DNA from: Arthrobacter sp. zg-Y1110
GTDB lineage: Bacteria; Actinomycetota; Actinomycetes; Actinomycetales; Micrococcaceae
NCBI RefSeq assembly: GCF_025244865.1
Contig: NZ_CP104272.1
Location: 2,914,001-2,978,000, forward strand
Reading direction: 5' to 3'
Length of the DNA stretch: 64,000 bases
The notes under the pieces were generated by a model. The model made no database searches and was not told the origin of the DNA. It worked only from the letters and a program-made list of their open reading frames with translations. This document shows positions 1 to 7,416 of the stretch, piece by piece; the first letter of the stretch is position 1; every line of letters begins with the position of its first letter. Made by a program: the position numbers and the translations under genes.

Positions 1-270
1 CCGCAGCTGGACCTCATCTATCTGGTGTCCGACGGAACCCAGCACCTGATGTGGTTCCACAACGTTCCGGCCGTCGCCACTGCGCTCGCGGCCGCCGTCG
101 ACACCCCGCAGTGGTGCCAGCGCTATTCCACACTGATGGTGCCCGGCGGATTCGATTCGGATGCCCGGAGTTCTTTTTTCTACTTGGCCCGGCCGGAGCG
201 GGTGGTTCCATGCAACGGCTCCCTGGTTCGGGCCCCGGAAACTGAGCGGGTCGAAAAGGCCGGGTCCTAG
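1..270 (+). CDS. Partial protein of unknown function (C-terminal end)
   Basis: The reading frame is open from the first base of the window to a TAG at 268-270, so the gene begins outside the window and only the last 89 residues are visible. The fragment has aromatic and small residues but no motif I recognise, no clear membrane segment and no cysteine pair that would suggest metal binding. It is followed at once by a hairpin (278-315), which supports this being a real gene end. A GTG at 25-27 could be an internal start, but the upstream codons read well as protein, so a longer gene is more likely. Function unknown. Confidence 0.5.
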   Translation, partial: PQLDLIYLVSDGTQHLMWFHNVPAVATALAAAVDTPQWCQRYSTLMVPGGFDSDARSSFFYLARPERVVPCNGSLVRAPETERVEKAGS

Positions 271-277
271 CCGTTCG

Positions 278-315
278 GCTCTGCCCCGGGATCCCAACGG
301 ATAACGGGGCAGAGC
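278..315. terminator. Hairpin between convergent genes
   Basis: Eleven-base perfect inverted repeat (GCTCTGCCCCG at 278-288, CGGGGCAGAGC at 305-315) with a 16-base loop. It lies 8 bases after the stop of the partial gene and before the end of the convergent CPBP gene. There is no T-tract, so termination by this hairpin alone is uncertain. Confidence 0.45.
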
Positions 316-421
316 AAGCTACACGGAGGAAACCGGTCGCAGTGGAACGGCGGGGTGCGTGCCCTCCGCTACGAGGCCAGCCACGGACCCCGGCGTTAGC
401 TGTCCAGAAGGCAGACGGCAG

Positions 422-1186
422 CTACTGCTGCAGCAGCTCCGGCGGCACGCTGTAGATGAGGATGACGCCCAGCAGGTTTTTGGCGGCGTGCACACCGTAG
501 GAAAGCATGAAGTTGTTTCCGGCCCAGACGTAGATGCCCACAAGGGTGGCACCCATCGCCAGGTAGGGCATCAGCACCGGGAGGGACAGGGATTCCTTGC
601 CCACAATGTGGATCGAGGCGAACAACAGGACCGACAGGATGCAGCAGCCCCAGAGATTCCAGTAGCGGCTGAGCTTGCCGATCAGCAGGTGCCGGAAAAT
701 GTACTCCTCGACAAAGGGCGCCAGCACCACCAGCAGCGGCACCACCAGCCACGGCGAAACGGACCCCACAAATCCCTCTACGGCTTCCTGGTTTACCGCC
801 GTTTCGACCTGCCCGCTCAGCAACGCCCCGATCATGGTGACAATAAGCATGGCGATGACGCCGCCAGGAATCAGGGACAGGGACAGCACCGGCCGAGTGG
901 CCAGGATCTTGGCTTCGCGCACCACGTAGGGCCGGGCCGCGAGGAAAGCCAAGAGGCCGGCAACCCCGTAAAACGCCAGGTTCAGGACGTAGGCAGCTGC
1001 AACCGGATCCGGAACCAGCATCACCAGGACAGGCATAACGAGTCCGGGCGCAAAGCTCAGGACCAGCAGGAACAACACGTAGAAACCTGCTGCCACGGCG
1101 TCACGGCGGGTGAAACGGTAGGAAAGCCACGGAATTTGGGCCGCAGGTCGCCCCGGAGGGCCGGTCCGGTATTCGTTCGCTGTCAT
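422..1186 (-). CDS. CPBP family intramembrane metalloprotease
   Basis: 254 residues, almost entirely hydrophobic with about six to eight membrane segments after a short polar N-terminus. The CPBP (CAAX protease and bacteriocin-processing, Abi) signature is visible: the glutamate pair E160-E161 with R165 in the segment VEEYIFRHLL, and a second motif ending in H193 in the segment FASIH. In this family these residues bind the metal and attack a peptide bond inside the membrane; the substrate here is unknown. The frame stays open upstream to 1351, but the ATG at 1186 is preferred because TATCCT ends exactly six bases before it, giving a leaderless start. Convergent with the partial gene at 1-270. 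Confidence 0.85.
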   Translation of the reverse strand: MTANEYRTGPPGRPAAQIPWLSYRFTRRDAVAAGFYVLFLLVLSFAPGLVMPVLVMLVPDPVAAAYVLNLAFYGVAGLLAFLAARPYVVREAKILATRPVLSLSLIPGGVIAMLIVTMIGALLSGQVETAVNQEAVEGFVGSVSPWLVVPLLVVLAPFVEEYIFRHLLIGKLSRYWNLWGCCILSVLLFASIHIVGKESLSLPVLMPYLAMGATLVGIYVWAGNNFMLSYGVHAAKNLLGVILIYSVPPELLQQ

Positions 1187-1192
1187 TACCTC

Positions 1193-1198
1193 AGGATA
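1193..1198 (-). promoter_or_regulatory. -10 hexamer TATCCT of CPBP gene
   Basis: TATCCT followed by six bases and then the ATG at 1186. Transcription would begin at or next to the start codon (leaderless mRNA). No good -35 was seen. Confidence 0.5.
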
Positions 1199-1227
1199 TG
1201 GGCCGTTCCGCCGGGATACAGCCCTCG

Positions 1228-2109
1228 CTAGCTCAACTCCGCGATCACCGGCGGCATGGCCTCGAGCAGTTCCCGTGCCAGGAAGCTGAGCGGTCCCCGC
1301 GAGGCGGAGAGCCGGTCCCCGCTCACCGCGTGCAGATAGGTGCCCCAGCACGCTGCCTGTTCCGGCGTCGCACCGCGGGCCAGGAACCCTCCCACCGCAC
1401 CGGCAAGGACATCCCCGGACCCGGAAGTACCCAGGCCCGAGTTCCCGGCCGGCACTTCCCAGCTCCTTCCGTCAGGCGCGGTAATGACGTTGTGCGCGCT
1501 GACCACCGCGGAGTATTTCCGTGCCACCTCCAGCGAGGCTTTCGGCAGGTCCAGAGAGTCTTCGTCGGCATCCTCGTCCTCGAGGAGACGCAGGATTTCT
1601 GCACCGTTCGGGGTCAGGACCAGCCTGCCGGCCAGGGTGTCGTAAAGTTCCGGCAGCCCGGGCAGCACTCCCAGGGCAAAGGCGTCCAGTACCACCTGCG
1701 TCTTTTTCCCGAGCAGAGGAACCACTGACTGCAGGAGCGCTGCGGCCTGCTCGGCGTCGTCCAGGCCGGGACCGATTACCACTGCCGACGCCGTCGAAAG
1801 ATCGGATTCGAGCACCTTGCCTGCCGCAGCGCCGTCAATCCCGCCGTCTTCCTCCGGCAGTCCCACCACCCCGGATTCGGGGATGGCCACGGCGACGGCG
1901 ATCGCTGCCGATTCCGCCAACCCCATGGTCAGGCGGCCTGCGCCGACCCGCAGCCCGGCAAGCCCGGTCAGCATCACCGCTCCCGGAGTGCTCCGGGCTC
2001 CGCCGACCACCAGCACGGTGCCGCGGTCCTCCTTGCCGGAGGCCTCGGTGGAAAGCCGCCAGCCGCGCAGCAGCGCGGGGGTAACAAGCTCAGCGGGGGT
2101 GGATGTCAT
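1228..2109 (-). CDS. nnrD: ADP-dependent NAD(P)H-hydrate dehydratase
   Basis: 293 residues of the ribokinase-like NnrD/CARKD family, which uses ADP to dehydrate the damaged cofactors NADHX and NADPHX back to NADH and NADPH. The N-terminal nucleotide region contains VLVVGGARSTPGA, the middle has VLTPNGAEILRLL, and the C-terminal GTSGSGDVLAG holds the Gly-rich anion hole and catalytic Asp of the family. An epimerase (NnrE) domain is not fused here. I chose the ATG at 2109 because AGGAG lies five to six bases upstream; an ATG at 2124 is possible but has no ribosome site. The start overlaps the end of the upstream phosphatase gene by 20 bases, so the two are co-transcribed. Confidence 0.88.
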   Translation of the reverse strand: MTSTPAELVTPALLRGWRLSTEASGKEDRGTVLVVGGARSTPGAVMLTGLAGLRVGAGRLTMGLAESAAIAVAVAIPESGVVGLPEEDGGIDGAAAGKVLESDLSTASAVVIGPGLDDAEQAAALLQSVVPLLGKKTQVVLDAFALGVLPGLPELYDTLAGRLVLTPNGAEILRLLEDEDADEDSLDLPKASLEVARKYSAVVSAHNVITAPDGRSWEVPAGNSGLGTSGSGDVLAGAVGGFLARGATPEQAACWGTYLHAVSGDRLSASRGPLSFLARELLEAMPPVIAELS

Positions 2110-2830
2110 CAGTTTCTCCTGCATGTTCGGTTACCGGTGCTCCACTGTCCTGCAGGTGGAGCACGCTGTTGAAGGTGTGCAGCTTCCAGGGCCCGGTGCC
2201 GGCGGGGCGCACCAGCCGGGTCACTGAGCCGTTCCGCACGCTGTTGGCGGCGGCGGTGTCCAGCAGTTCCTGCTCGCTCATCCGTTCCAAAACGTAGCGG
2301 ATCAGCAGGATCACGGCGTCGTGGCAGACCACTGCCACACGCTTGCCGTCTTCCTCGTCGTCAAGGTCCCGGAACACCGAACGCAGCCGCAGCGCGACGT
2401 CGGCCCAGGACTCGCCGCCCGGCGGACGGTAGGCGAATTTCCCCAGCCAGGACCGTCGTTCGGCTTCCTCGGGATAGCGCGCTGCGACGCCGGCGGAGGT
2501 CAGCAGGTCCAGGATCCCCAGTTCCCGGTCCCGCAGGCGCTCGTCAATCCGCATGACGCCGGTGAGGCCGGCCAGCCCCGCCAGTTCCGCTGTCTGCCGG
2601 GCCCGCAGGTAGGGCGAACACCAGACGGACTCGGGCAGCTCATCGGCGGGAAGCCCGGCAATCCAGCGGCCAAGCGCTGCAGCCTGCTCCTCGCCGTCGG
2701 AGCTGAGCGGGACGTCGGGGTCCCGCCAGGGAAGGTCAATACGTTCGGCGCCCTCGCGGCCGGCGCGGGTAGCGGCCACGTTGCCGGCGGATTCACCGTG
2801 ACGGACCAGAATCAGTTCAGTTGCACCCAT
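2090..2830 (-). CDS. Histidine phosphatase family protein
   Basis: 246 residues. The N-terminal LILVRHGES (R10-H11-G12-E13) is the phosphohistidine motif of the phosphoglycerate-mutase-like superfamily. Later come SPYLRARQTAE, which supplies the phosphate-binding Arg, an acidic RDRELG segment, and VVCHDAV with the second catalytic His. The length fits a broad-specificity phosphatase better than a true glycolytic mutase. The substrate cannot be read from the sequence. First gene of a two-gene unit with nnrD. The ATG is preceded by TAGAGT plus six bases, so it is probably read from a leaderless transcript. Confidence 0.82.
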   Translation of the reverse strand: MGATELILVRHGESAGNVAATRAGREGAERIDLPWRDPDVPLSSDGEEQAAALGRWIAGLPADELPESVWCSPYLRARQTAELAGLAGLTGVMRIDERLRDRELGILDLLTSAGVAARYPEEAERRSWLGKFAYRPPGGESWADVALRLRSVFRDLDDEEDGKRVAVVCHDAVILLIRYVLERMSEQELLDTAAANSVRNGSVTRLVRPAGTGPWKLHTFNSVLHLQDSGAPVTEHAGETDDIHPR

Positions 2831-2836
2831 GCTCCG

Positions 2837-2842
2837 ACTCTA
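2837..2842 (-). promoter_or_regulatory. -10 hexamer TAGAGT of phosphatase-nnrD unit
   Basis: TAGAGT, six bases, then the ATG at 2830. CTTGGC at 2860-2865, 17 bases further upstream, is a possible weak -35. Confidence 0.55.
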
Positions 2843-2867
2843 CCCGCCGGTATCCGGAGGCCAAGGG

Positions 2868-4103
2868 TCAGGAGGCACCGGAGCGAGTGTCCACCCTGCC
2901 GCCGTTGCGCACCGTGAACGTCAGCAGCAGGGCGACGGCGGCAAAAGCCGCAAGCAGCATCAGGCCCACGAAATAGCTGCGGTTCGCCGGGTCATAGGTT
3001 GCCCCCATAACCAGCGGCGGGAAGTAGCCGCCTAGCCCGCCGGCGGCGGCAATAATCCCGCCGACGGTACCCACATCCTGCGCCGGAGCGGCACGGCCCA
3101 CCCAGGCGAACACTCCGCCGGTGCCCAGCCCCAGGAACAAGGCCATCAGGATGAACGCCGTACCGTAGACCTCCTCTTCCTCCGGGCGGAGGGCAACGAT
3201 AACGGCCAGGACCGCCGTGCCGGCAAAGGAAACGAGCGTGACCAGCTTCGGCCCCACCTTGTCCGCGATGGTGCCGCCGATCGGCCGGGCGATGACGGCG
3301 GCCACGGCGAAGCCTGCGGTCCGGGTTCCTGCCGCGGTCGCGTCGTAATCGTAGACATTGCCCAGATAGGTGGGCAGGTAGTTGGAGAACGCCACAAACG
3401 CACCGAACACCACGCCGTACAGGAAGCACAGCTGCCAGGTGACGCGCAGGGTGAAGGCGTGGGTGATCTTCGGCAGCACCGGTTCCGTGGGTCGTGACCA
3501 TGCCGGGGATTCACGCAGGATCAGCCAGCTCAGCACCGCCATGGCCGCGACGACGACGGCGATGGTGATGTGGGTGCCCATGTAGCCGACGGCGGCCACC
3601 AGCCGCGGGGTGAAGAACGCCGACACGGCCGTCCCCACCATGCCGGCCCCGAACACGCCGGTCGCGAAGCCCTTCCGGCTGCGTTCGTACCAGGCGGAGC
3701 AGAAGGGGATGCCGATCGCGAAGACGGTCCCGGCAATGCCGAGGAAGAACGCGATGACCACCAGGAACGGGAAGTTTCCCTGCTGGCCGACGATTCCGGT
3801 GAGCAGCACCAGCGGCGCCGTCACTCCCAGGATCACGGTGAACATAACGCGCCCGCCGTATCGGTCCGTCAGGGCGCCGACGGGGATCCGGGCCACCGAG
3901 CCGACCAGGATGGGCATGGCCACAAGGACTGAGGTTTGTCCGGCCCCCAGGTCCATGTCTGCGGCGTAGCGGCTGGAGAGCGGCCCGATGATCGTCCAGG
4001 CCCAGAACCCCACCGTGGAGGCAATGGTTGCCACGATGAGGTTCCGCAGCTGGCCGGACCGGAGGTCTGCGCCTGCGGCCGGAGGAGAAGATGCTGTGGA
4101 CAT
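2868..4103 (-). CDS. narK: Nitrate/nitrite transporter, NarK type (MFS)
   Basis: 411 residues, about 12 membrane segments. It carries the major-facilitator loop RIPVGALTDRYGGR between segments 2 and 3 and the Gly-rich nitrate-porter segment GIAGTVFAIGIPFCSAWY; a second Gly-rich stretch occurs near the C-terminus. Members of this family import nitrate and/or export nitrite across the cytoplasmic membrane. It is the last gene of the narGHJI-narK group, 33 bases after narI, so the substrate inference is strong. Single NarK domain, not the fused NarK1-NarK2 form of some proteobacteria. Confidence 0.9.
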   Translation of the reverse strand: MSTASSPPAAGADLRSGQLRNLIVATIASTVGFWAWTIIGPLSSRYAADMDLGAGQTSVLVAMPILVGSVARIPVGALTDRYGGRVMFTVILGVTAPLVLLTGIVGQQGNFPFLVVIAFFLGIAGTVFAIGIPFCSAWYERSRKGFATGVFGAGMVGTAVSAFFTPRLVAAVGYMGTHITIAVVVAAMAVLSWLILRESPAWSRPTEPVLPKITHAFTLRVTWQLCFLYGVVFGAFVAFSNYLPTYLGNVYDYDATAAGTRTAGFAVAAVIARPIGGTIADKVGPKLVTLVSFAGTAVLAVIVALRPEEEEVYGTAFILMALFLGLGTGGVFAWVGRAAPAQDVGTVGGIIAAAGGLGGYFPPLVMGATYDPANRSYFVGLMLLAAFAAVALLLTFTVRNGGRVDTRSGAS

Positions 4104-4136
4104 GGGCTGCCTGCCTTCCGCCAGATGAACTCGGTT

Positions 4137-4952
4137 CTAAGGTGTGCCCGGGCGGTCCCGATCGGGGGTCCCCACGGGGTCCCAGCCGCCGCGCGGCGTC
4201 CTCGCACCGGGAACCGGCCGCCGGCCCCGCGAACGGTAGACGATGTAGGGCCGGAACAGATAGTGCACGGGCGCGGTAAACGCGTGGACCAGGCGGGTGA
4301 AGGGCCAGAGGGCAAAGAGCACCAGCCCGAAGACCGTATGGATCTTGAAGGACATGGAGGCAGCCGTCATTCCCGTGATGTCGGGCTGCAGGATGAAGAT
4401 GGAGCGGAACCACGGCGCCACGGTGTCCCGGTAGTTGACGATGTTCGTGTCGAAAACGGAAAAGACCGTGGTCGCCAATCCGGTCAGGATCGCCGCCAGC
4501 AGGAAGATGTACATCCCCTTGTCATTGCGGGTGGTGGCCATGAATACCGGGCCGGTGGTCCGGCGTCGGTAAATCAACAGGACTATCCCCACCAGCGTGG
4601 CTATGCCGGCCAGGACGCCCACGCTCAGGGCGAAGAAATGGTAGGTGTCCTCGTTGAGTCCGATCGCGTCCATCCAGGTTTTCGGAATCACCAATCCGAC
4701 GAAATGCCCCACGATCACCGCCAGGATCCCGAAGTGGAAGAGCGGGGAAGCAATCCGCAGCAGCCTGGATTCGTAGAGCTGGGATGACCGGGTGGTCCAG
4801 CCGAACTGGTCATACCGGTACCGCCAGATGGAACCGAGCACCAGGATGGCCAGCACCAGATACGGCAGCACGCCCCAAAGCATGACGTCGTCCACGCCCA
4901 CCTGCACGTTCTCCGGCGGCGGCACGTCCAGCGGTGGAGGTACGGCAGTCAT
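4137..4952 (-). CDS. narI: Respiratory nitrate reductase gamma subunit (cytochrome b)
   Basis: 271 residues with five membrane segments. NarI anchors NarGH to the membrane, oxidises menaquinol and passes electrons through two b-type hemes to NarH. Candidate heme-ligand histidines are in the segments LFHFGILAVIVGHFVG and KIHTVFGLVLFALWPFTRLVHAF. The C-terminal 30 residues are Pro/Arg-rich and probably disordered in the cytoplasm. The start overlaps the narJ stop by four bases (ATGA), indicating translational coupling. Confidence 0.93.
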   Translation of the reverse strand: MTAVPPPLDVPPPENVQVGVDDVMLWGVLPYLVLAILVLGSIWRYRYDQFGWTTRSSQLYESRLLRIASPLFHFGILAVIVGHFVGLVIPKTWMDAIGLNEDTYHFFALSVGVLAGIATLVGIVLLIYRRRTTGPVFMATTRNDKGMYIFLLAAILTGLATTVFSVFDTNIVNYRDTVAPWFRSIFILQPDITGMTAASMSFKIHTVFGLVLFALWPFTRLVHAFTAPVHYLFRPYIVYRSRGRRPVPGARTPRGGWDPVGTPDRDRPGTP

Positions 4953-5647
4953 GGGTGGCTCCTTTCGCTCACCGGCAGCAGCCGCGAGCTGTACGGTTCC
5001 AGACCCACGGTTTCGGTGGGCGGACCGTAGCCCGCCGTACGCATCACGGCGGCCTGGGTCTCGGGGGACGCACCGGGAAGGGTGGAGCAGACCAGGGTCA
5101 GGACGCCTTCGTAGGGCAGGTCGTCGTCCCGCAGGGCCAGCCGGAGCAGTTCCACTGACGGACGGTAGCGCTGCAGCAGTTCGTACCCGTCCTCCGGAGA
5201 AACCTTGGCGGCGAATTCCAGCACCAGGGGCAGGTAGTCCGGCAGCTCGGTGCCTTCCGGCAGCACGCCGTGGGAGCGGTAGATCTCCTTGAAGGCGGCG
5301 AGCGCCTCGCCCCGGCGGCGGGTATCCCCGTCGGTCCAGTAGGTCAGGTGCAGGCTGTGCCGCTTGGACAGGTCGAATTCCTGCACATAGGCGGCCTGCA
5401 CCTCCGGCAGCGGCCGGGACGACAGCCAGGCGAAGAGAGGTTCCAGCTCCCCTGCCGGCGCCCCGGCTTCAGCCAGGGCCGCGCGGATTCCCGGGATCAG
5501 TTCCACCAGCTGCTCGTTGGGGTATTCGAGCAGCAGGGCAGCCGCCTGCCGGATCACCCGGCTGCGGCCGGGCCGGGCATCGGCGTAGGGCTCGGGCTCA
5601 AGGGTGCCCTTCCCGGGTTTGCCGAGCAGTTTCTCCAGCAGGCTCAT
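4949..5647 (-). CDS. narJ: Nitrate reductase molybdenum cofactor assembly chaperone
   Basis: 232 residues, soluble and helical, of the NarJ/DmsD-like chaperone family that keeps apo-NarG competent for molybdenum cofactor insertion and is not part of the final enzyme. Recognisable elements are the early AALLLEYPNEQLVELIPGIR region and the central YVQEFDLSKRHSLHLTYW segment, typical of NarJ. Overlaps narH (ATGA, 5644-5647) and narI by four bases each, so all three are translated in step. Confidence 0.92.
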   Translation of the reverse strand: MSLLEKLLGKPGKGTLEPEPYADARPGRSRVIRQAAALLLEYPNEQLVELIPGIRAALAEAGAPAGELEPLFAWLSSRPLPEVQAAYVQEFDLSKRHSLHLTYWTDGDTRRRGEALAAFKEIYRSHGVLPEGTELPDYLPLVLEFAAKVSPEDGYELLQRYRPSVELLRLALRDDDLPYEGVLTLVCSTLPGASPETQAAVMRTAGYGPPTETVGLEPYSSRLLPVSERSHP

Positions 5648-7416
5648 GGCTGCGGCCCGCCCCGGTCAGCCCTGCCTTGATCCGAGCCAGGCCCATCGCC
5701 CTCTGCCTGGTCGTATCCGGCACCCATGCCCTCGCCGGCACCCTCATCGGGTGCGCGCCGGTTGTTGTTGGCTGGGAACAGCCCCTGCGGCGAGCCCCGC
5801 CCGTCCCAGTTGAGCAGGTTCACCCGCCCGCCCAGGTTGCCGTTGCCCGTCGGGTCCTCCCCGCGCTGGCGGGCCTGCAGGGCTTCGAAGTTCTCCACAG
5901 CCACGGGCATCGGCCGCCCGGAAGCCTCACCGAAGACCCCTGTCTGTCCCATCCCGGGGCCGCCCTCCACATCCAGGGAGCAGCCAATCTCTTCCAGGTT
6001 GTGGGCGTCCTCCGCGTGCGCTGCGGGAATCACGTACCGCTCCTCATATTTCGCAATGGCCATCAGCCGGTACATCGCGACAATCTGCTCGCCGGTCATG
6101 CCGACGTCGGCCGCGATCCTCTCGTCAGGCTCATCACCCAGGGTGATGTTCCGCATGTAGGCGCGCATGGCGGCAAGCTTCCGCAGCACTGCGGTGACCA
6201 GGTCCGTGTCCCCGGCCGTGAAGAGTTCGGCGAGGTATTCCACCGGAATCCGCAGGGCCTCAATGGCGCCGAAGAGATTCTCCGCCGCCTCGCCGTCGTG
6301 CCCCTGCTCCTTCAGCACGTCCACGATCGGGGACAGCGGCGGCACGTACCAGACCATCGGCATCGTGCGGTATTCCGGGTGCAGCGGCAGCGCCACCCGC
6401 ATTTCCTTGGCCAGGGCGTAGACCGGCGAGCGCCGGGCGGCGTCCAGCCAGTCCTCCGGGATGCCTTCGGCCCGGGCACCGGCAATGACCTCCGGGTCAT
6501 TGGGATCCATCATCAGGTCCAGCTGCGCCTCGTAGAGGTCCTGCTCGTTGGGCACGGACGCGGCTTCGGTGACCCGATCGGCGTCGTACAGGAAAATCCC
6601 GATGTACCGCAGCCGGCCCACACACGTTTCGGCGCAGACCGTGGGGATGCCCACCTCGATGCGCGGATAGCAGAACGTGCACTTCTCCGCCTTGCCCGAG
6701 CGGTGGTTGAAGTACATCTTCTTGTACGGGCAGCCGGTGATGCACTGCCGCCAGCCCCGGCAGCGGTCCTGGTCCACCAGCACAATGCCGTCCTCTTCAC
6801 GCTTGTAGATCGCACCGCTTGGGCAGGAGGCCATGCAGGAGGGATTCAGGCAGTGCTCGCAGATCCTCGGCAGATAGAACATGAAGGTGGAATCGAATTC
6901 CAGCTTCACCTTCTCCTCCGCGTCCCGGCGCATTTTCTCGAGCACCGGGTCCTGGCCGCCGGTCCGCTCGGATCCGCCCAGGTCATCGTCCCAGTTGGCC
7001 GACCAGGTGATTTTCATGTCCTGGCCGGTGATCAGGGACTTGGGTTTGGCCACCGGAAAGTCGTTGCCGGCCGGCGCGTTGATCAGGTTTTCGTAGTCGT
7101 AGGTCCAGGGCTCGTAGTAGTCGTTCAGCTCCGGCTGGACCGGACTGGCAAAGATGCCGAAGAGCTTGGCGAGCCTCCCGCCGGCTTTGAGCTTCAGCCT
7201 GCCGCGGTTGTTCAGCTCCCAGCCGCCCTTCCACCGCTCCTGGTCTTCGTACCGGCGCGGATACCCCTGCCCGGGCCGGGTCTCCACGTTGTTGAACCAC
7301 ACGTACTCGGTGCCGGCCCGATTGGTCCAGGCCTGTTTGCAGGTCACCGAACAGGTGTGGCAGCCGATGCACTTGTCCAGCGCCATCACCATTGCTGTCT
7401 GCGCCATGATCCGCAT
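5644..7416 (-). CDS. narH: Respiratory nitrate reductase beta subunit (iron-sulfur)
   Basis: 590 residues. It carries the four cysteine clusters that ligate three [4Fe-4S] and one [3Fe-4S] centres: CIGCHTCSVTC near the N-terminus, CEHCLNPSCMASC, CRGWRQCITGC (the Trp replaces a Cys, as expected for the 3Fe cluster of NarH) and CTFCYPR with a later Cys. These carry electrons from NarI heme to NarG. The frame runs open into narG, but the ATG at 7416 overlaps the narG stop as TGATG and has AGGAGG about ten bases before it, so it is the true start. The C-terminal tail of about 60 residues is rich in Gly, Asp and Pro. Confidence 0.95.
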   Translation of the reverse strand: MRIMAQTAMVMALDKCIGCHTCSVTCKQAWTNRAGTEYVWFNNVETRPGQGYPRRYEDQERWKGGWELNNRGRLKLKAGGRLAKLFGIFASPVQPELNDYYEPWTYDYENLINAPAGNDFPVAKPKSLITGQDMKITWSANWDDDLGGSERTGGQDPVLEKMRRDAEEKVKLEFDSTFMFYLPRICEHCLNPSCMASCPSGAIYKREEDGIVLVDQDRCRGWRQCITGCPYKKMYFNHRSGKAEKCTFCYPRIEVGIPTVCAETCVGRLRYIGIFLYDADRVTEAASVPNEQDLYEAQLDLMMDPNDPEVIAGARAEGIPEDWLDAARRSPVYALAKEMRVALPLHPEYRTMPMVWYVPPLSPIVDVLKEQGHDGEAAENLFGAIEALRIPVEYLAELFTAGDTDLVTAVLRKLAAMRAYMRNITLGDEPDERIAADVGMTGEQIVAMYRLMAIAKYEERYVIPAAHAEDAHNLEEIGCSLDVEGGPGMGQTGVFGEASGRPMPVAVENFEALQARQRGEDPTGNGNLGGRVNLLNWDGRGSPQGLFPANNNRRAPDEGAGEGMGAGYDQAEGDGPGSDQGRADRGGPQP